Of a stretch of 64,000 bases of DNA, positions 22,811 to 34,345 are shown one piece after another. The translations under genes and the position numbers were made by a program. This stretch comes from Polyodon spathula (taxonomy: Eukaryota; Chordata; Actinopteri; Acipenseriformes; Polyodontidae). How positions within the stretch are numbered: position 1 is the stretch's first letter; each line of letters starts with the position of its first letter. The stretch is taken from assembly GCF_017654505.1 (NCBI RefSeq), contig NC_054547.1, positions 22,401,838 through 22,465,837 on the forward strand, read 5' to 3'. The notes beneath the pieces were generated by a model. The model had not been told where the DNA came from, ran no database searches, and saw only the letters and a list, made by a program, of their open reading frames with translations.

Positions 22811-23530
22811 ACAGAGCCTATAAAAAGTCTACACCCCCTTTCAAAATGTTCACCTTTTGTTGCCTTATAGCCTGGAATTAAAATGCATTAAAATAGTTTT
22901 TATTTTCATTTATCTACTCATCCTACCCCAAAACTTCCAAGTGAAAACAAATATTCTAGAAATTTGTAGAAAATGAATTAAAAATAAAAACTGTAATAGC
23001 TTGGTTGGATAAGTGTCCACCCCCCTTGTAATAGCAATCCTAAATTAGCTCAGGTGTAACCAATCACCTTTAAAATCACACACCAAGTTAAGTGGCCTCC
23101 ACCTGTTTTAAATTGTAGTGATTCACATGATTTCAGGATAAATTCAACGGTTCCTGTTCCTCTGCTGGGTAGTGCATTTCAAAGCAAAGACTCAACCATG
23201 AGCACCAAGACGCTTTCAAAAGAACTCCGGGATGATTATTAAGAAGTGGAAGGTGTATGGAAACACCAAGACCCTGCCTAGATCAGGCCGTCCCTCCAAA
23301 CTGGATGACCGAGCAAGAAGGAGACTGATCAAAGAGGCTAGCAAGAGGCCAATGGCAACTTTGCAAGAGCTACAGGCTTTTATGCCCAAGACTGGTAAAA
23401 CCGTGCATGTGACAACAATATCCCAAGTACTCCACAAGTTCATCTTTCCCATACATTTGACCAAAATGCTTCACAAAAGACACAAGAAGATCATGAACAA
23501 AATCAGTCATTGTTGGTAAGACATTTGGAG
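22811..23530 (+). mobile_element. Tc1-like transposon, 5' part
   Basis: Starts with a Tc1-type end (tacagagcctataaaaagtc) and carries the DNA-binding half of the transposase. Plus-strand frame 23232-23519 reads MIIKKWKVYGNTKTLPRSGR, PSKLDDRARRRLIKEAS and TLQELQAFM, the paired helix-turn-helix/GRPSKL region. Catalytic DD34E sequence and the right inverted repeat are missing, so it is truncated near 23530. Confidence 0.82.
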
Positions 23531-23780
23531 AAAGTAACACAAACATAACCACTGAGAAAAGCATGAAATTGTTCAAAATCTCTTTTAGAATCAAACCCCT
23601 CAAGACTACAGGCCCTGTGTATAAAAGGAACAAATTGAATTCTGTAAGTTTCTACCTATCTAAGTGAGTCAAAGATCAAAGTTTTCTCACAAACTCCATT
23701 GGTATAAAAATAACAAAGCATTACAAGATAATTGGAGAAGGTATTAGCAACTCAGGAGTGAGGTTGTGTCTTTAATTGTC

Positions 23781-24496
23781 TGTGGCAAGTTGACTGAGTG
23801 GTTGCTGGAGCAAGGGTGATGCAGTGCGGTAATGAAATAGACATAGAGATTTATAATCCTGTTTGGAAAGGTTTTCATCCTTTTAGGTCTGGTGACCAAA
23901 CAATAATCCGTCGGCAATACACACCAATGTGTACTGCACGGGGTAAATAACAGGGGAAAATGCAGTCCCAAATAATAAACGATATCCACCCCAGAATAAT
24001 ACAGAAAAGGTTACCAGTCCAGGCTGCATCCAGTAGTCCTCATGGTAGGTGATATATTTGTGATATATAAGTTTATATTTGTCACAATCGTGAAGTGCTG
24101 TTCTGTCTTAGTGCTGGCCCTTGGCGACAGCTCTGGAATTGTGTTAGCTGTCTAGTAACGTACAAGACAAGACAAAATAAACAAAACACTTATGGTACTT
24201 TTCACTACTGAACACAAACCAATACAAAGGAACAGATTGCGATTCTCTGTCCCCTTTTATGCTGTCACACATGACCCCTTGGTAAGTTATTGCAACCACC
24301 TCTCCAATCTGCGACTGCCACGTCATTTCCCTTCCGGGTCAATGCATTATCGTCCCTTCCTAGGTGGCCAACTTCCCTTGAAACCTGGGAAAGAACTATC
24401 AGGCCAGCCCATCCAGGGAATTCTGTTCTCACCGCTTACCGTCCTCACAGGTTGAAAGGGAGATTTACCACCAAAAAGCATTGTATTTCTGTCACA
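23781..24496 (-). mobile_element. 3' LTR of gypsy copy 1
   Basis: Minus orientation: starts TGTGACAGAAATAC at 24496, preceded by a purine-rich gagtggtgggata tract, and ends ...GCCACA at 23781. Same architecture as 59419-60115. No 5' LTR was found upstream of 27095. Confidence 0.75.
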
Positions 24497-25030
24497 TATC
24501 CCACCACTCAGAGTGAAGTCGAAGGAACACTCGGCTGAATCTATCTTTCCCATTACTCCCCTCTCCCTGGAAAAATAATCTGCATTTTTATGGTCTTTCT
24601 CCATACAGTGTACCATGTGGTACATGAAGGGTTGCAAAGCCAGATACCACAGAGTTATCTGGGCATTACTGTCCTTCATTGTGCTTAACCACTTGAGTGG
24701 GGCGTGGTCTGTGACAAGATCAAAAGCTCATTTAATGGCCAAACACTCCTTTTTGACTACGCAGTTGTGCTCCCAAGGTAACATCTTTTTACTGAGATAT
24801 AGTATTGGGTGTTCTACTCCATCTATCTTTTGGACAAGCCTGCACCCAAACCCACATCCAATGCATTGGTGTGGAGGATGAAGCTCTTGGTGAAATGTGG
24901 TGCGATGAGCGTGGGGGTATCAAACGCCCACTTAATAGTATCAAACGCCCCCTGACACTCAGCTGACCACTTAATTAAATTTGGAGCACTCTTTTTGGTG
25001 AGGTCAACTAAAGGGTTAACCACTGTGGCA
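24340..25030 (-). pseudogene. gypsy copy 1 RNase H
   Basis: Minus-strand PLVDLTKKSAPNLIKWSAEC, FILHTNALDVGLGAGLS (usually HTDAS; catalytic D replaced by N), then LVTDHAPLKWLSTMKDSNA and KDHKNADYFSRERG. A segment between IKWAP-type sequence and FDLVTDH is missing around 24728 relative to the second copy at 60340-60390. The RNA-strand-degrading domain follows RT, as in all gypsy elements. Confidence 0.85.
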
Positions 25031-25770
25031 TACTCTGGGATAATCGGCTAATCCAGCTAATCCCAGCAGCGACCTCACCTGAGTCTTGATTTTAGGGATC
25101 CTGGATTTTGATGACAACAGGTTTCACCCTTCCATTTCCCATTAAAAATCTAAAATATTGAGTCTCTGATTCGGCAAATGCACATTTTCTCAAGTTAGCT
25201 GTTAGCCGGGCTACCCTTAGAGACTGAAGGATGGCTGTAACTCTAGCCAAATGCTCTTGCCAGGTGGAGCTGCAAATCACCACATCATCAATATACGCTG
25301 CTGCATATTCATGATGTGGGTGTAAAACCTGATCCATCAGTCTCTGAAAGGTAGCGGGCGCACCATGTAGCCAAAACGGCATAGTTTTAAATAAAACAGC
25401 CCTTCTGGTGTTGAAACTGAGATTTTCTCTCTAGAACTGCGGGTTAAGGGGATCTGCCAGTATCCCTTTTTCAGGTCCAGAGTTGAGATAAACTTCGCCT
25501 ATCCCAGTCTAAATAGAAGTTCGTCAACCTGAGGCATAGGGTACGCATCAAACTTGGCAATAGCGTTTACCTTCCGGAAGTCCACACAGAAGCGTTTGGT
25601 GCTGTCCTTCTTGGCCACTATGACAGTTGGACTGCACTTGCTCCTGGAAGCCGCAATCACCCCAAGTTCGAGCATGTCCCATACCTCTTTGCGAATGCCA
25701 CTTTGTTGACTTTATGGGATCCGGTAAGATCTCTTTCGTACTGTGACACCTGAGGGAGTGATAATGTCAT
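25030..25770 (-). pseudogene. gypsy copy 1 reverse transcriptase
   Basis: GVTVRKRSYRIP, MLELGVIAASRSKCSPTVIV, CVDFRKVNAIAKFDAYPMPQ, FISTLDLKKGYWQIPL and HGAPATFQRLMDQVL. Then AAAYIDDVVICSSTWQEHL, with YIDD as the catalytic box. Stops after LLFRLG and frame changes near 25380 disable it. The start overlaps the downstream end of IN, confirming that both belong to one element. Confidence 0.88.
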
Positions 25771-25838
25771 ATTAAACTAATTTAGTCCTGCCGGGCACGT
25801 TAGAAAAAAAAAAAAAATCACCGAAGTACTCAATAAGC

Positions 25839-27095
25839 TTACACAGTTCCCATTGCTGATCTGGAACCAATTGTTTTCCCAATCGAAATTAATTTTGTGT
25901 GAGCAGTCTCTGGACAGGGGCCTAAATCATCCTCTACATTGCCTGGGGATATAAATAAGATCTCCATTGCCTGCCAGGGCTTTAATAAATTTACATGATA
26001 AATTTCACGTTCATTACGGCAATCATCTAATTTCATAATTCACCTTTCCTATAGCCCGAATCACTTCATGGGGACCCTCCCATTAGCACACAATTTTGAT
26101 TCTGATGAGGGAAGTAGCAGCATTACCTTGTCTCCTGGTCAAAAGGTTTGAATTAATGCATTTTTGTTGTAATGCTGCTGTTGCCGGTGTTGAGCCGATG
26201 TGAGGTTGCTCTGGGCCAAATGATTGAGAAAATCCAGGTGATCTCTTAGTAGGAGCACATGCTTCACTACATTTTTGGATGAGCTTTTGTGTTCCTCCCA
26301 CCCATCTCTTAACAGATCGAGGATGCCGCGAGGCTGTCTGCTGTACAAGAGCTCGAAGGGGGAGAACCCTGTCGAACTCTGCAGCAACTCTCTCACTGCA
26401 AAAAGGAGGTAGGGAAGAAGCGATGCCCAATGTTTCTGCTCTTGCATTACAAAACTTCCAGCATCTGCTCCAAGGTCTGATTAAAGCATTCCACCAAACT
26501 GTCCATCTGTAGATGATCATTTTTAGATTTTGTATATCTGCTGTAACATGTTAGACAAAAAGTTGGTTCCATGATCAGTCAAAATCTCCTTGGGAATCAC
26601 TACTCTAGCCATAATTTGTACTATGTGGCTATCGCAGCAGTTAGTGGACTAGTGGACCTCAATGGAACTGCCTCTGGGTATCGTGTTGCGTAATCTACCA
26701 CCACTAATATATGCATAGACCCGTAGTCAGAAGGTAGCAAAGGGCCAATTATGTCCACTGCAATGTGTTCAAAGGGAGTGGAAATATTCAGCAGTGGAAC
26801 CAAAGGGGAGGGGCGTACTTGATCCGGTGCTATTCGCTGGCAGTCTGGGCATGTACTACATATTTCGACATATCTTTATGAAGTCCTACCCAATAAAATC
26901 GAGCCAATATCTGCTCCCTTGTCTTGTCAGCTCCGAGGTGCCCCTTAAAAGGGATATCATGAGACAGCCTAATGACCTCGGCCTGACAAGACAGGGGAAC
27001 CAATAATTGTGCTACAGGCTGTCCCGTGCCAGCGGCTAGGTTTACCCTATATAGTAATTGCCCCTTGACACTGAAGTGTGGATATGCTAGCACCC
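25839..27095 (-). pseudogene. gypsy copy 1 integrase (upstream of RT)
   Basis: Order on the minus strand: HDIPFKGHLGADKTREQILA (zinc-binding HH part), FEHIAVDIIGPLLPSDYGSM and ILVVVDYATRYPEAVPL (two catalytic Asp), and ILTDHGTNFLSNML. A deleted or frameshifted stretch carries the Glu in VECFNQT, followed by WASLLPYLLFAVRELLQSST and GFSPFELLYSRQPRGILDLL. The C-terminal part ends MKLDDCRNEREIYHVNLLKP and DDLGPCPETA. Several frames are needed. IN lies 5' of RT, the reverse of usual Ty3/gypsy order and like the Gmr1 clade of fish. Confidence 0.87.
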
Positions 27096-27412
27096 CAGCG
27101 CCATCAACTTGCCTTCAATAAACCGGACCTGCCCCCAAGTGTGTGTAGCCAGGCAACAAGAGGGAAACATTTAGAATTGCAGTGCTCTCTGACATTCACG
27201 TCAGACAGCATAACGACACGAAGCAGACAGCATTTATGTACTAAGCCTGCCGTGTACCTGTGTATTTATGTGTTTGTCTTTTAAATATAACAGGTGGAAC
27301 TAAATAAAATAGAGCTGACTTCTAACAACCTGGCCTGGGTTCATTGATTGAAATAAGAACAGTGTTGCTTTTAATGTGTTAACAATGTAAATACGGTATA
27401 TTCGACCAGAAT
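27096..27412. other. no gene; possible terminal unit
   Basis: Begins where the integrase is truncated. Contains aactaaataaaatagagctg, an AATAAA signal near 27303 followed by ctaacaacctggcctgg. It may be the end of another LTR or transcript. Confidence 0.3.
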
Positions 27413-27835
27413 TATTCCGGGCTTAAAAGGCATGTCATATGCAGACAGGATAAAATAATTGAATCTGTTCAGTCTTGAACAAAGAAGACTACGTGGCGAC
27501 CTAATTCTAGCATTCAAAATTCTAAAAGGTATTGACAGTGTCGATCCAAGGGACTTTCTCAGCCTGAAAAAAGAAACAAGGACCAGGGGTCACAAATGGA
27601 GATTAAACAAAGTGGCATTCAAAACAGAAAATAGGAGGCACTTTTTTACACAGAGAATTGTGAGGGTCTGGAATCAACTCCCCAGTAATGTTGTTGAAGC
27701 TGACACCCTGGGATCCTTCAAGAAGCTGCTTGATGAGATTCTGGGATCAATAAGCTACTAACAACCAAACGAGGAAGATGGGCCTAATGGCCTCCTCTCG
27801 TTTGTAAACTTTCTTATGTTCTTATGTTCTTATAT
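27413..27835 (+). mobile_element. CR1 LINE 3' fragment
   Basis: 5'-truncated copy starting inside the C-terminal region. Frame 27459-27761 reads MNLFSLEQRRLRGDLILAFK to LLDEILGSISY and is intact for 100 codons. The 3' UTR (aacgaggaagatgggcctaa) and the TTCTTATG repeat tail follow. It is the sense-strand match of 13659-14060. Confidence 0.92.
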
Positions 27836-27839
27836 ACAT

Positions 27840-28654
27840 CTTTAAACAATTATCATCACCCCACTACCTGATTTTAATTTGAATTACAGTAACTACTTCA
27901 CCGGAGTGCTACTGTAGAGACGGCAATAGAGACGGCACAGAGAGTCCGCACATTTATAAAAGAACTGGGTTTATTACATTTTTTTTACTATAGCCCTGAG
28001 AAAGGTAGGCTCTTGGACAATGCTGGAGAATCATTGGTTTTTTGGTCACCTCCAGTGAGTGAGTTTACCTGCATCTATTTTCAATCGATTGGCCATATGT
28101 ATTTTGTTTTTTTTAGCAGACTGCAGAGTACTGTAGGCCAGTTACGGTCTGACCTTCATCAAACCATTTTCTGACGTTGTTTGTATAAATATATTATACG
28201 TCTAATCCTTATGTATTAGATTTATAATAAGTTAATACTTCATGTGAAAGGTATAAGAGTCAATTTGTGTTTGTGCAGTTAGAATCGCTCTTTGCTTCAT
28301 GATCCTCTCGCCCAAACTACGTGTTATAGTCTATATATTTATGTTGTTTCTGTATTGTTGCGCTTAAACTGTGATATTTTGTAACCACTGTCACTCTGGA
28401 TAAGTCTAAGAAAATAATAATAATTACTAATATTTGATTTACTTTTTCCTAGATAAATTAACACTTTCAACATCACTTGGACTTGATTGGGAGAGGATTG
28501 GAGGCTGCTGCAATCACACAATAGTGAAACTTCTCTTAATTGAAATTAAAAAAAAGTTTCTGTAATACTTGGTCAGTGTTTTGTTATATCGATGAGCAAA
28601 TTGATGTTGAATCAACATCGGATTTCAACACTGAATCAATATTAAACTAATATC
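27840..28654. other. no recognised gene
   Basis: AT-rich. At 28590-28650 palindromic ttgatgttgaatcaaca and ttcaacactgaatcaatatt are similar to sequence at 30320-30395. Confidence 0.4.
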
Positions 28655-28873
28655 TTAACCCTTTCGGACCCAAATTAATTTATACACATGAGAAATGTTT
28701 TGTATCATTTGTTCTACTCTTATAGCTACTAAAAATGAGGATCAAGCAAAATTTTATTTTTTATATATCTTTTGTCGTCCATTGTGATGGACAAATGGAA
28801 CATATGTAGCTGTCAAGTAACATAACACACATGCAATGCATATGAAAAATGTTCCCACTAATGTTTTCAAAAC

Positions 28874-28874
<1 letters not shown>

Positions 28875-28942
<68 letters not shown>
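28875..28942. repeat. (AAT)n microsatellite
   Basis: About 22 uninterrupted AAT units. Confidence 0.97.
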
Positions 28943-28944
<2 letters not shown>

Positions 28945-29104
28945 TAGAGATCCCCAGGGCAGCTGGTGGAAGACTTCCATTGATAGGGAAAATGTGTTAA
29001 CGAAAATGTACACTAACCAAGACAAATATGTGCAAAATGTTATCAAAATCAAAATAGATCAAGTAAAAAAAAAATCCTACGTTGTAATAAAAAAAAAAAG
29101 TGTG

Positions 29105-29122
29105 TTCTAGAAAGTTCTAGAA
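29105..29122 (+). promoter_or_regulatory. heat-shock-element-like array
   Basis: TTCTAGAAAGTTCTAGAA contains four alternating TTC/GAA pentamer cores at perfect five-base phasing. This matches the HSF1 consensus nTTCnnGAAnnTTCnnGAAn. Confidence 0.55.
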
Positions 29123-29546
29123 ATGCGTTCGAGTTCATCTGTGCCCTTGCCCTATAATAACCCCATATCTTATATAACTTGTTTTTGTCAGAATGTTCTA
29201 GGGAAAGGGATGGTTTATTCAGAGGGCCGAGCCTCGAGGGAGTGATCTGGCCAATTACTCTCTCGCACGCAGAAGCCTAACTTGGTAAGTTATAAAGGAT
29301 GGGGTTCTCCCCTGCTCTGATGAGAGTCAGCCGTGAGGATTAGCGCGCAGTCCTGCTCGGTATTTTCTTGGAGACAGCTGCTTTCTCTTACCAGGGTCGA
29401 AGGGCTCTCCCGATCTGCTTGGAAGGGTAAGAATTAGTTCAGTTGCGTCTCATGGATTGCATTGATCTGTGATTAATATAATCTTTGTATGTAACCTTGT
29501 TGGGTTGTGTCCCATTAGGGATATCGTTATTCGCAGTATAGCATCT

Positions 29547-29550
<4 letters not shown>

Positions 29551-29618
<68 letters not shown>
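29551..29618. repeat. (GT)n microsatellite
   Basis: About 34 GT units within the LTR-like unit, just upstream of AATAAA. Confidence 0.97.
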
Positions 29619-29622
<4 letters not shown>

Positions 29623-30752
29623 TAATAAAGGACCTTTTGAAATTACTCTGTGAAGTAATTGTCTTATTTACTTCCACATCAACTTCCTTTTAAATTTAAA
29701 GTAATTAAATTTCACACAACATATGTAAATTATTATTTTTTTAACTTGATAAAAATCACTTTAAATAACAACAATCATGGCTAAATATTGCTTTAACACT
29801 AGAACCGCCAGGCTTTCACTCCTATCTTAAACTGCCACGGACTTTCATTCTGACAGTTACATTTAAAAATACGGTTTACTTAAGTCTTTGTTTTGTTCTT
29901 TAAACTCCAAATTTCCGATAATAAACGCTACATGCAATTAAAAAGCATTCCAAAAGTGTTGCAAAAAAAGCTCGACCTCACCGGGACACTGAGCCTGAAT
30001 TTTCAGCACTTCCAGCTTCGGAGCACAGCTAAAAAAAAAAATCACTGCAGCTCCTCTCCAGCACCCGGTCTTGGCCAGCCAACCTTTACTGTTATTGCAT
30101 TTTCAACTTAAATTACTTTTTTTAGGGGAATAGGGAATTTGTCAAGATTACAGCAAATTTGTGCAAGCGCATTGAGATTACATACAAGGGACACGATCAA
30201 TATTAGCATTATTTGTAACAATAACTGACTGCTGTTTTTTGGTCGGAATTGTCCTGGCATCAGCAAAGTTTATGGTTTACAGAATATATTAAAACTTCCT
30301 TAAAAATACATTGAAAAAGCAACATTGATTCAACACTGTATCAACAACAGCGATATTGATAACTTTTTTTCAACACTGAATCAATATCAATCTGCTGTTT
30401 GGGATTATAATGCATTCTATCATTTGAAACAGTTACTTTATGCATTTCTGTAGATATACTGGGTTTTAATTTTTGATGTAAGGTTGCCAGTCTAGAAACG
30501 CTACACAAAGTGGTCATATTCAAGCCCAAATAGGGTCATTTTACCTAGGCATCAAAGGGTTAAGGTGAAAAACATAGAATCCTAAATGGCAGCTGCGTGT
30601 CTTGTGTGGTCACACCCAAAAAGAGATATATGTAATTACATATTGTCATTAGCATATGTGTGAAGTTTGAGGGCAATATCTGCAGTGGTTCTTGTAGTTT
30701 TAGTGGCTTCAAAATGAGACTTTTGATTTTGGTCCATTTTGGTGGCGGAAGA

Positions 30753-30753
30753 A

Positions 30754-30825
<72 letters not shown>
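30753..30825. repeat. (AAT)n microsatellite
   Basis: About 24 AAT units. Confidence 0.97.
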
Positions 30826-31079
30826 CTTTACAAGAACTATAGGCTTCCAGCAGTTCTGGCTTGGAAGATTAATAACTAGAATTTGCAGGCAACTTTATGG
30901 CTTCCAAGCATTTACACCACAATAAAGTATGGTTTCAGACCTATGAGAAAGGAAATCATATGAACATTTTGTTAATTGGAAAGCATAATTTTAGAGTATG
31001 CTTACTATCAGTAGCTTACAAATATTCAAACAGAGTAAATGCATTAAGAAAATGTCGTATTTATAAGAATTAATGTACA

Positions 31080-31980
31080 TTAGTATATGACTTTATACAC
31101 CACGTTTCACATGTATGCAATAAGCAGTTTCAGAGAAGATGAACTTTGAATATCATCAAAAATACATGGAAAATCCAGTAGGATGCCATACCACGTGACA
31201 TGTCTGCACCATTTTCATTGAGATTCATGTCCTCATAGGCTTTTACCCACGTATTAAGTTTCATGAAATTTTGAGCAACATTTTCGAGGCCGGATTTCAC
31301 AATTAGAAACATAACTCCTCTATAATCTAATCCATATATGGGAAAAGTTTCACATTATTATATACTTGAAAAAAATGCATATTGAGTACAGTTTAAATTT
31401 GATTGGCTTGTGGCAGCCATGTTGTTTTGTGTAGCAACATGCCAAAAGCAACAATGAAAAGGGTGTTACTAATTTTATGATTCCAAAGTTTCACTACAAT
31501 TGGTCAAACTGTGTCCGAGAATGAGACAATGGCGCATGTGACCTATTGCCTTCATTTTCACAGACACAATATTGCAAAAGCCTCTAACGTCTTGAAATAT
31601 AGAGCGAAAAAGGCAAATATATTAAAATTAGAAAAGCTGCAATTTGATTGGCTCTTGGAAGCTATGTTTTTAATGTAACAACATTTCCTTAATTGCACTG
31701 ATAGAGGATAGTAAAAAGTTGAAGTATACCAAGATTTACGTCAATCAGCCAAACGGTTCCTGAGAAGTTGTCACTGCATCATGTGACCTATTGATTTTTC
31801 CTTAAATAAAATCAACCATGAACACGAGAGGACTATGTATACAAAGTTTCACAGCTGTACTATTTTCCATTCATGAGAAGAAGTGTTTTGAAAATCTTCA
31901 AAAAATCACACTCAATCAAATATGGTGGCCATACCATGTGACCCAATAGCACCATTTATACTCAGGTACAAGTCTGCATA
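31080..31980. repeat. diverged tandem repeat, period about 246 b
   Basis: Phrases recur in register: gattggcttgtggcagccat near 31400 against gattggctcttggaagctat near 31650, and gcatgtgacctattg near 31535 against tcatgtgacctattg near 31780. A second phrase (ccataccacgtgacatgtct near 31187 and ccataccatgtgacccaata near 31931) marks outer units. No ORF runs through it. Confidence 0.65.
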
Positions 31981-32019
31981 GGTATATACCAGTATCTGAA
32001 GCAGTCCGGGTTTAATGCA

Positions 32020-32407
32020 GGCTTGACAGTGACAGCTCCCGGATATTTAGCTGTCTACAAGGACAAACAAGACAGAGTTAACTAGACAGACAGTGCAACA
32101 TTAAAAACTCATAGTTTTTCTTTATTCCTTGCAGTCAATCATAATGGAGGAACAGATCACTAGGGCCACTTCCCCTAAATACCCTCTGTCACGTCTTCTT
32201 TCAATGGTGCGGTCAATCACGTCTCCTCCAATCCATGACTGACACATCGCCTACCGCATTAAGGCACTGACTTCTGGTATCGTGGCCCCGCCCCCTTCCT
32301 GGATGTCTGGCTTCACAAACCATCCATTACAAGGCACTCCGGTTATACAATGCCGTTACAGGTCGGGAGGGAGATTGCTGATTAGAATTAATTCGCTCTC
32401 TATCACA
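32020..32407 (-). mobile_element. partial LTR of the gypsy family
   Basis: Shares with the LTR at 23781-24496 the phrases gacagctc...tagctgtcta...aagac, ggaacagat and cacaggttgaaagggagat-like gtcgggagggagat. It ends tctctatcaca. The half nearest lower coordinates is missing. Confidence 0.55.
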
Positions 32408-32582
32408 GTATGACAGTATTTTATCTTGTTAATTTTTGCAGCTACAAGATTCTGTGTCAGGGGAATTACTACATATATTTAGGAAAAGTTAGGAAAGCAC
32501 AGCTCCTTAAACACACACACAGCAATTTAAATTTAAATTCCAAAACCGGTCAAAATGGCCGCATTGGTCATTCTAGTGTTAA

Positions 32583-34231
32583 AGCATTGTTTAGTGTGTT
32601 ACAAAAGCAAAGTAGGTTGAATCCCAGTGTCAGTAATCATTTGTAAATGCTATACTTATTAATTTTATTTTTAAGAAGGCAAAAATGCAGTCAGTTTATA
32701 AAGTAGCTTTTATTGTTGTTACAGACTGCATGTTTTGTTATTCCGTTATCAAGTTCGCTCTCGACTTCTGTCAGTTAGATTGTTTCAAAAATAGCATTCA
32801 GGAAGTGAAATCAGAGTGCTATTACTTTATGATTCGATTTTAGATGATAAAGAAACATCAAATAAAATTTAACCACTCATTCCTAGATTTATTTTTATTT
32901 TTCTTAGTGTTCAACCACATTGTATTTTTTTTTGTTAACATTGCTTGTGGTGTCACACAATGCATATTACAGTCTGTGAGCGTGGTAGACACAAAAGGTC
33001 TATCACTGTACATTAATCACAAACAAAAATACCCTGGAATACTGTTGCACACAATCAAAATACTCTCCACCCAATCAATCATGCATTCAATACCTTTGTC
33101 ACTAAATCCCTTTACTGACTGATACTATTCTAATATATGCACTGTGTTGTCCTTTTTCAGGATTCAGAAGAGATCAAACCTTTTCAAACTCTAAAATATT
33201 GCATCTCGTCTTTTACTCAGCTTTTCTATGAGGTTCATCTGTCACAACACTGCCTCAGTGGCATGTTTTTTTTGCTTATCCATTCCCTTGACAGTTCCAT
33301 TAAAAAGTGAAAGGTTATCGCGTGGAAACCATAGCCATGCTTCACTAACAGAGCTCTCACAGAAAGCTTTTTGGTTGTAATAAAAACATATGATTTAGGT
33401 GAGAACAGTTCAAAATTCTGTCAGCTAAAGGTATCAGAGAAAACCAGGCCGCTAATATTCTTCAGTATTACTGATATATTTTTGGTTTATGGTAAACATA
33501 CCTTTTCCTATACATGTTCAAAACAATAAACAATTACTGAAGGAGGAACTCTTCAGTATGTGGTAGTCTACATGAAAAATTCTACACAACCGGACACTGC
33601 TGTCCTAATATTTTTTAAGGAGGTCAGTCATTCTACGATTACTTAACAACGGAACGGCAGATAAAGCAGGGCTGAGAAGTTGCCACTCATTACACCTGTT
33701 CTAAAACCACAGCTTACTGATGAAACACTTCTGACAGACACCCGAGCCCTGCTTTTAGTGGACTGCAATTATTATTTCAGACAAAGGTAAATAAATAACT
33801 TTAAAAAGTTGTAATATAATAGTGATAATATCTTTGCTGTGGCATGTTTCTCTGTAATAATGGAATAGACTCGGGAGCTCCATTATTACTGTAACATTGC
33901 CTTAAAATTTTGCTGTCAAAAAAAAATAGATTTGTACGTTCTTCCTGGATTGATTGTCTGCCGTAGGCTTAATTACTGGGAATTAACTTGAAGGTATTTA
34001 TACATTTCAGCACTTTTATACCAGCTAGCTATATTGATTTTAATACAATAACAAAACTGTGTAGTTTGAGCAACTTTCTTGACATACGCTGAAATGAATT
34101 CTTCACTGTTGAGTGCATTTATGTTCCTAAACTTATTTATTTGCTATTCAGACATACAATAATCTCCATGTATAGCAATACCTTCTAAGAGAACTTGTGT
34201 TGTCTAATACATATGGGACTTTTAATGTATC
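32583..34231. other. no recognised gene
   Basis: AT-rich intergenic sequence. An 82-bp stretch around 33620-33740 is more GC-rich but has no coding signature. Confidence 0.4.
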
Positions 34232-34345
34232 TGTGTAGCAAAGTGGTTGCTGACTGTGAACAGGTGCAGTTGTGATGCAGTGCAAGAAAAAACACAGAAA
34301 GGAAACTGTAATTTGTTTAGGAAAGGGGTCTTTATTTTACCGGTC
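34232..34345 (-). mobile_element. LTR end (R-U5-like) resembling the gypsy family
   Basis: tgtgtagcaaagtggttgct...gtgatgcagtgcaag resembles the U5 ends at 23781, 45054 and 59419. A minus-strand AATAAA lies near 34330. Confidence 0.4.

Larger units (their letters stand above)
29100..29676 (+). other. possible solo LTR or promoter unit with heat-shock-like element
   Basis: Runs from TGTGTTCTAGAAAG to ...ACTTCCACA, with TG/CA-type ends. Contains TATA-like tcttatataac near 29170, GC-richer middle, and AATAAA at 29622. No equal 5-bp flanks were found, so the LTR call is tentative. Confidence 0.35.
29793..32582. mobile_element. candidate TTAA-flanked non-autonomous element
   Basis: TTAACACTAGAACCGCCA at 29793 and, inverted, TTAACACTAGAATGACCA ending at 32582 agree over 12 bases, then partly. 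TTAA plus CACTAGAA fits a piggyBac-type end. No transposase inside. Confidence 0.4.

Noticed and set aside
28867..29052. Poly-Ile minus-strand ORF
   Set aside because: It is the (AAT)n microsatellite read as codons.
29450..29693. HTHTHT / VCVCVC ORFs on both strands
   Set aside because: Produced by the (GT)n array.
28590..30395. Shared ttcaacactgaatcaatat at 28.6 and 30.3 kb as terminal repeats of one element
   Set aside because: Similarity is short, partly palindromic and in the same orientation; no consistent element boundaries.
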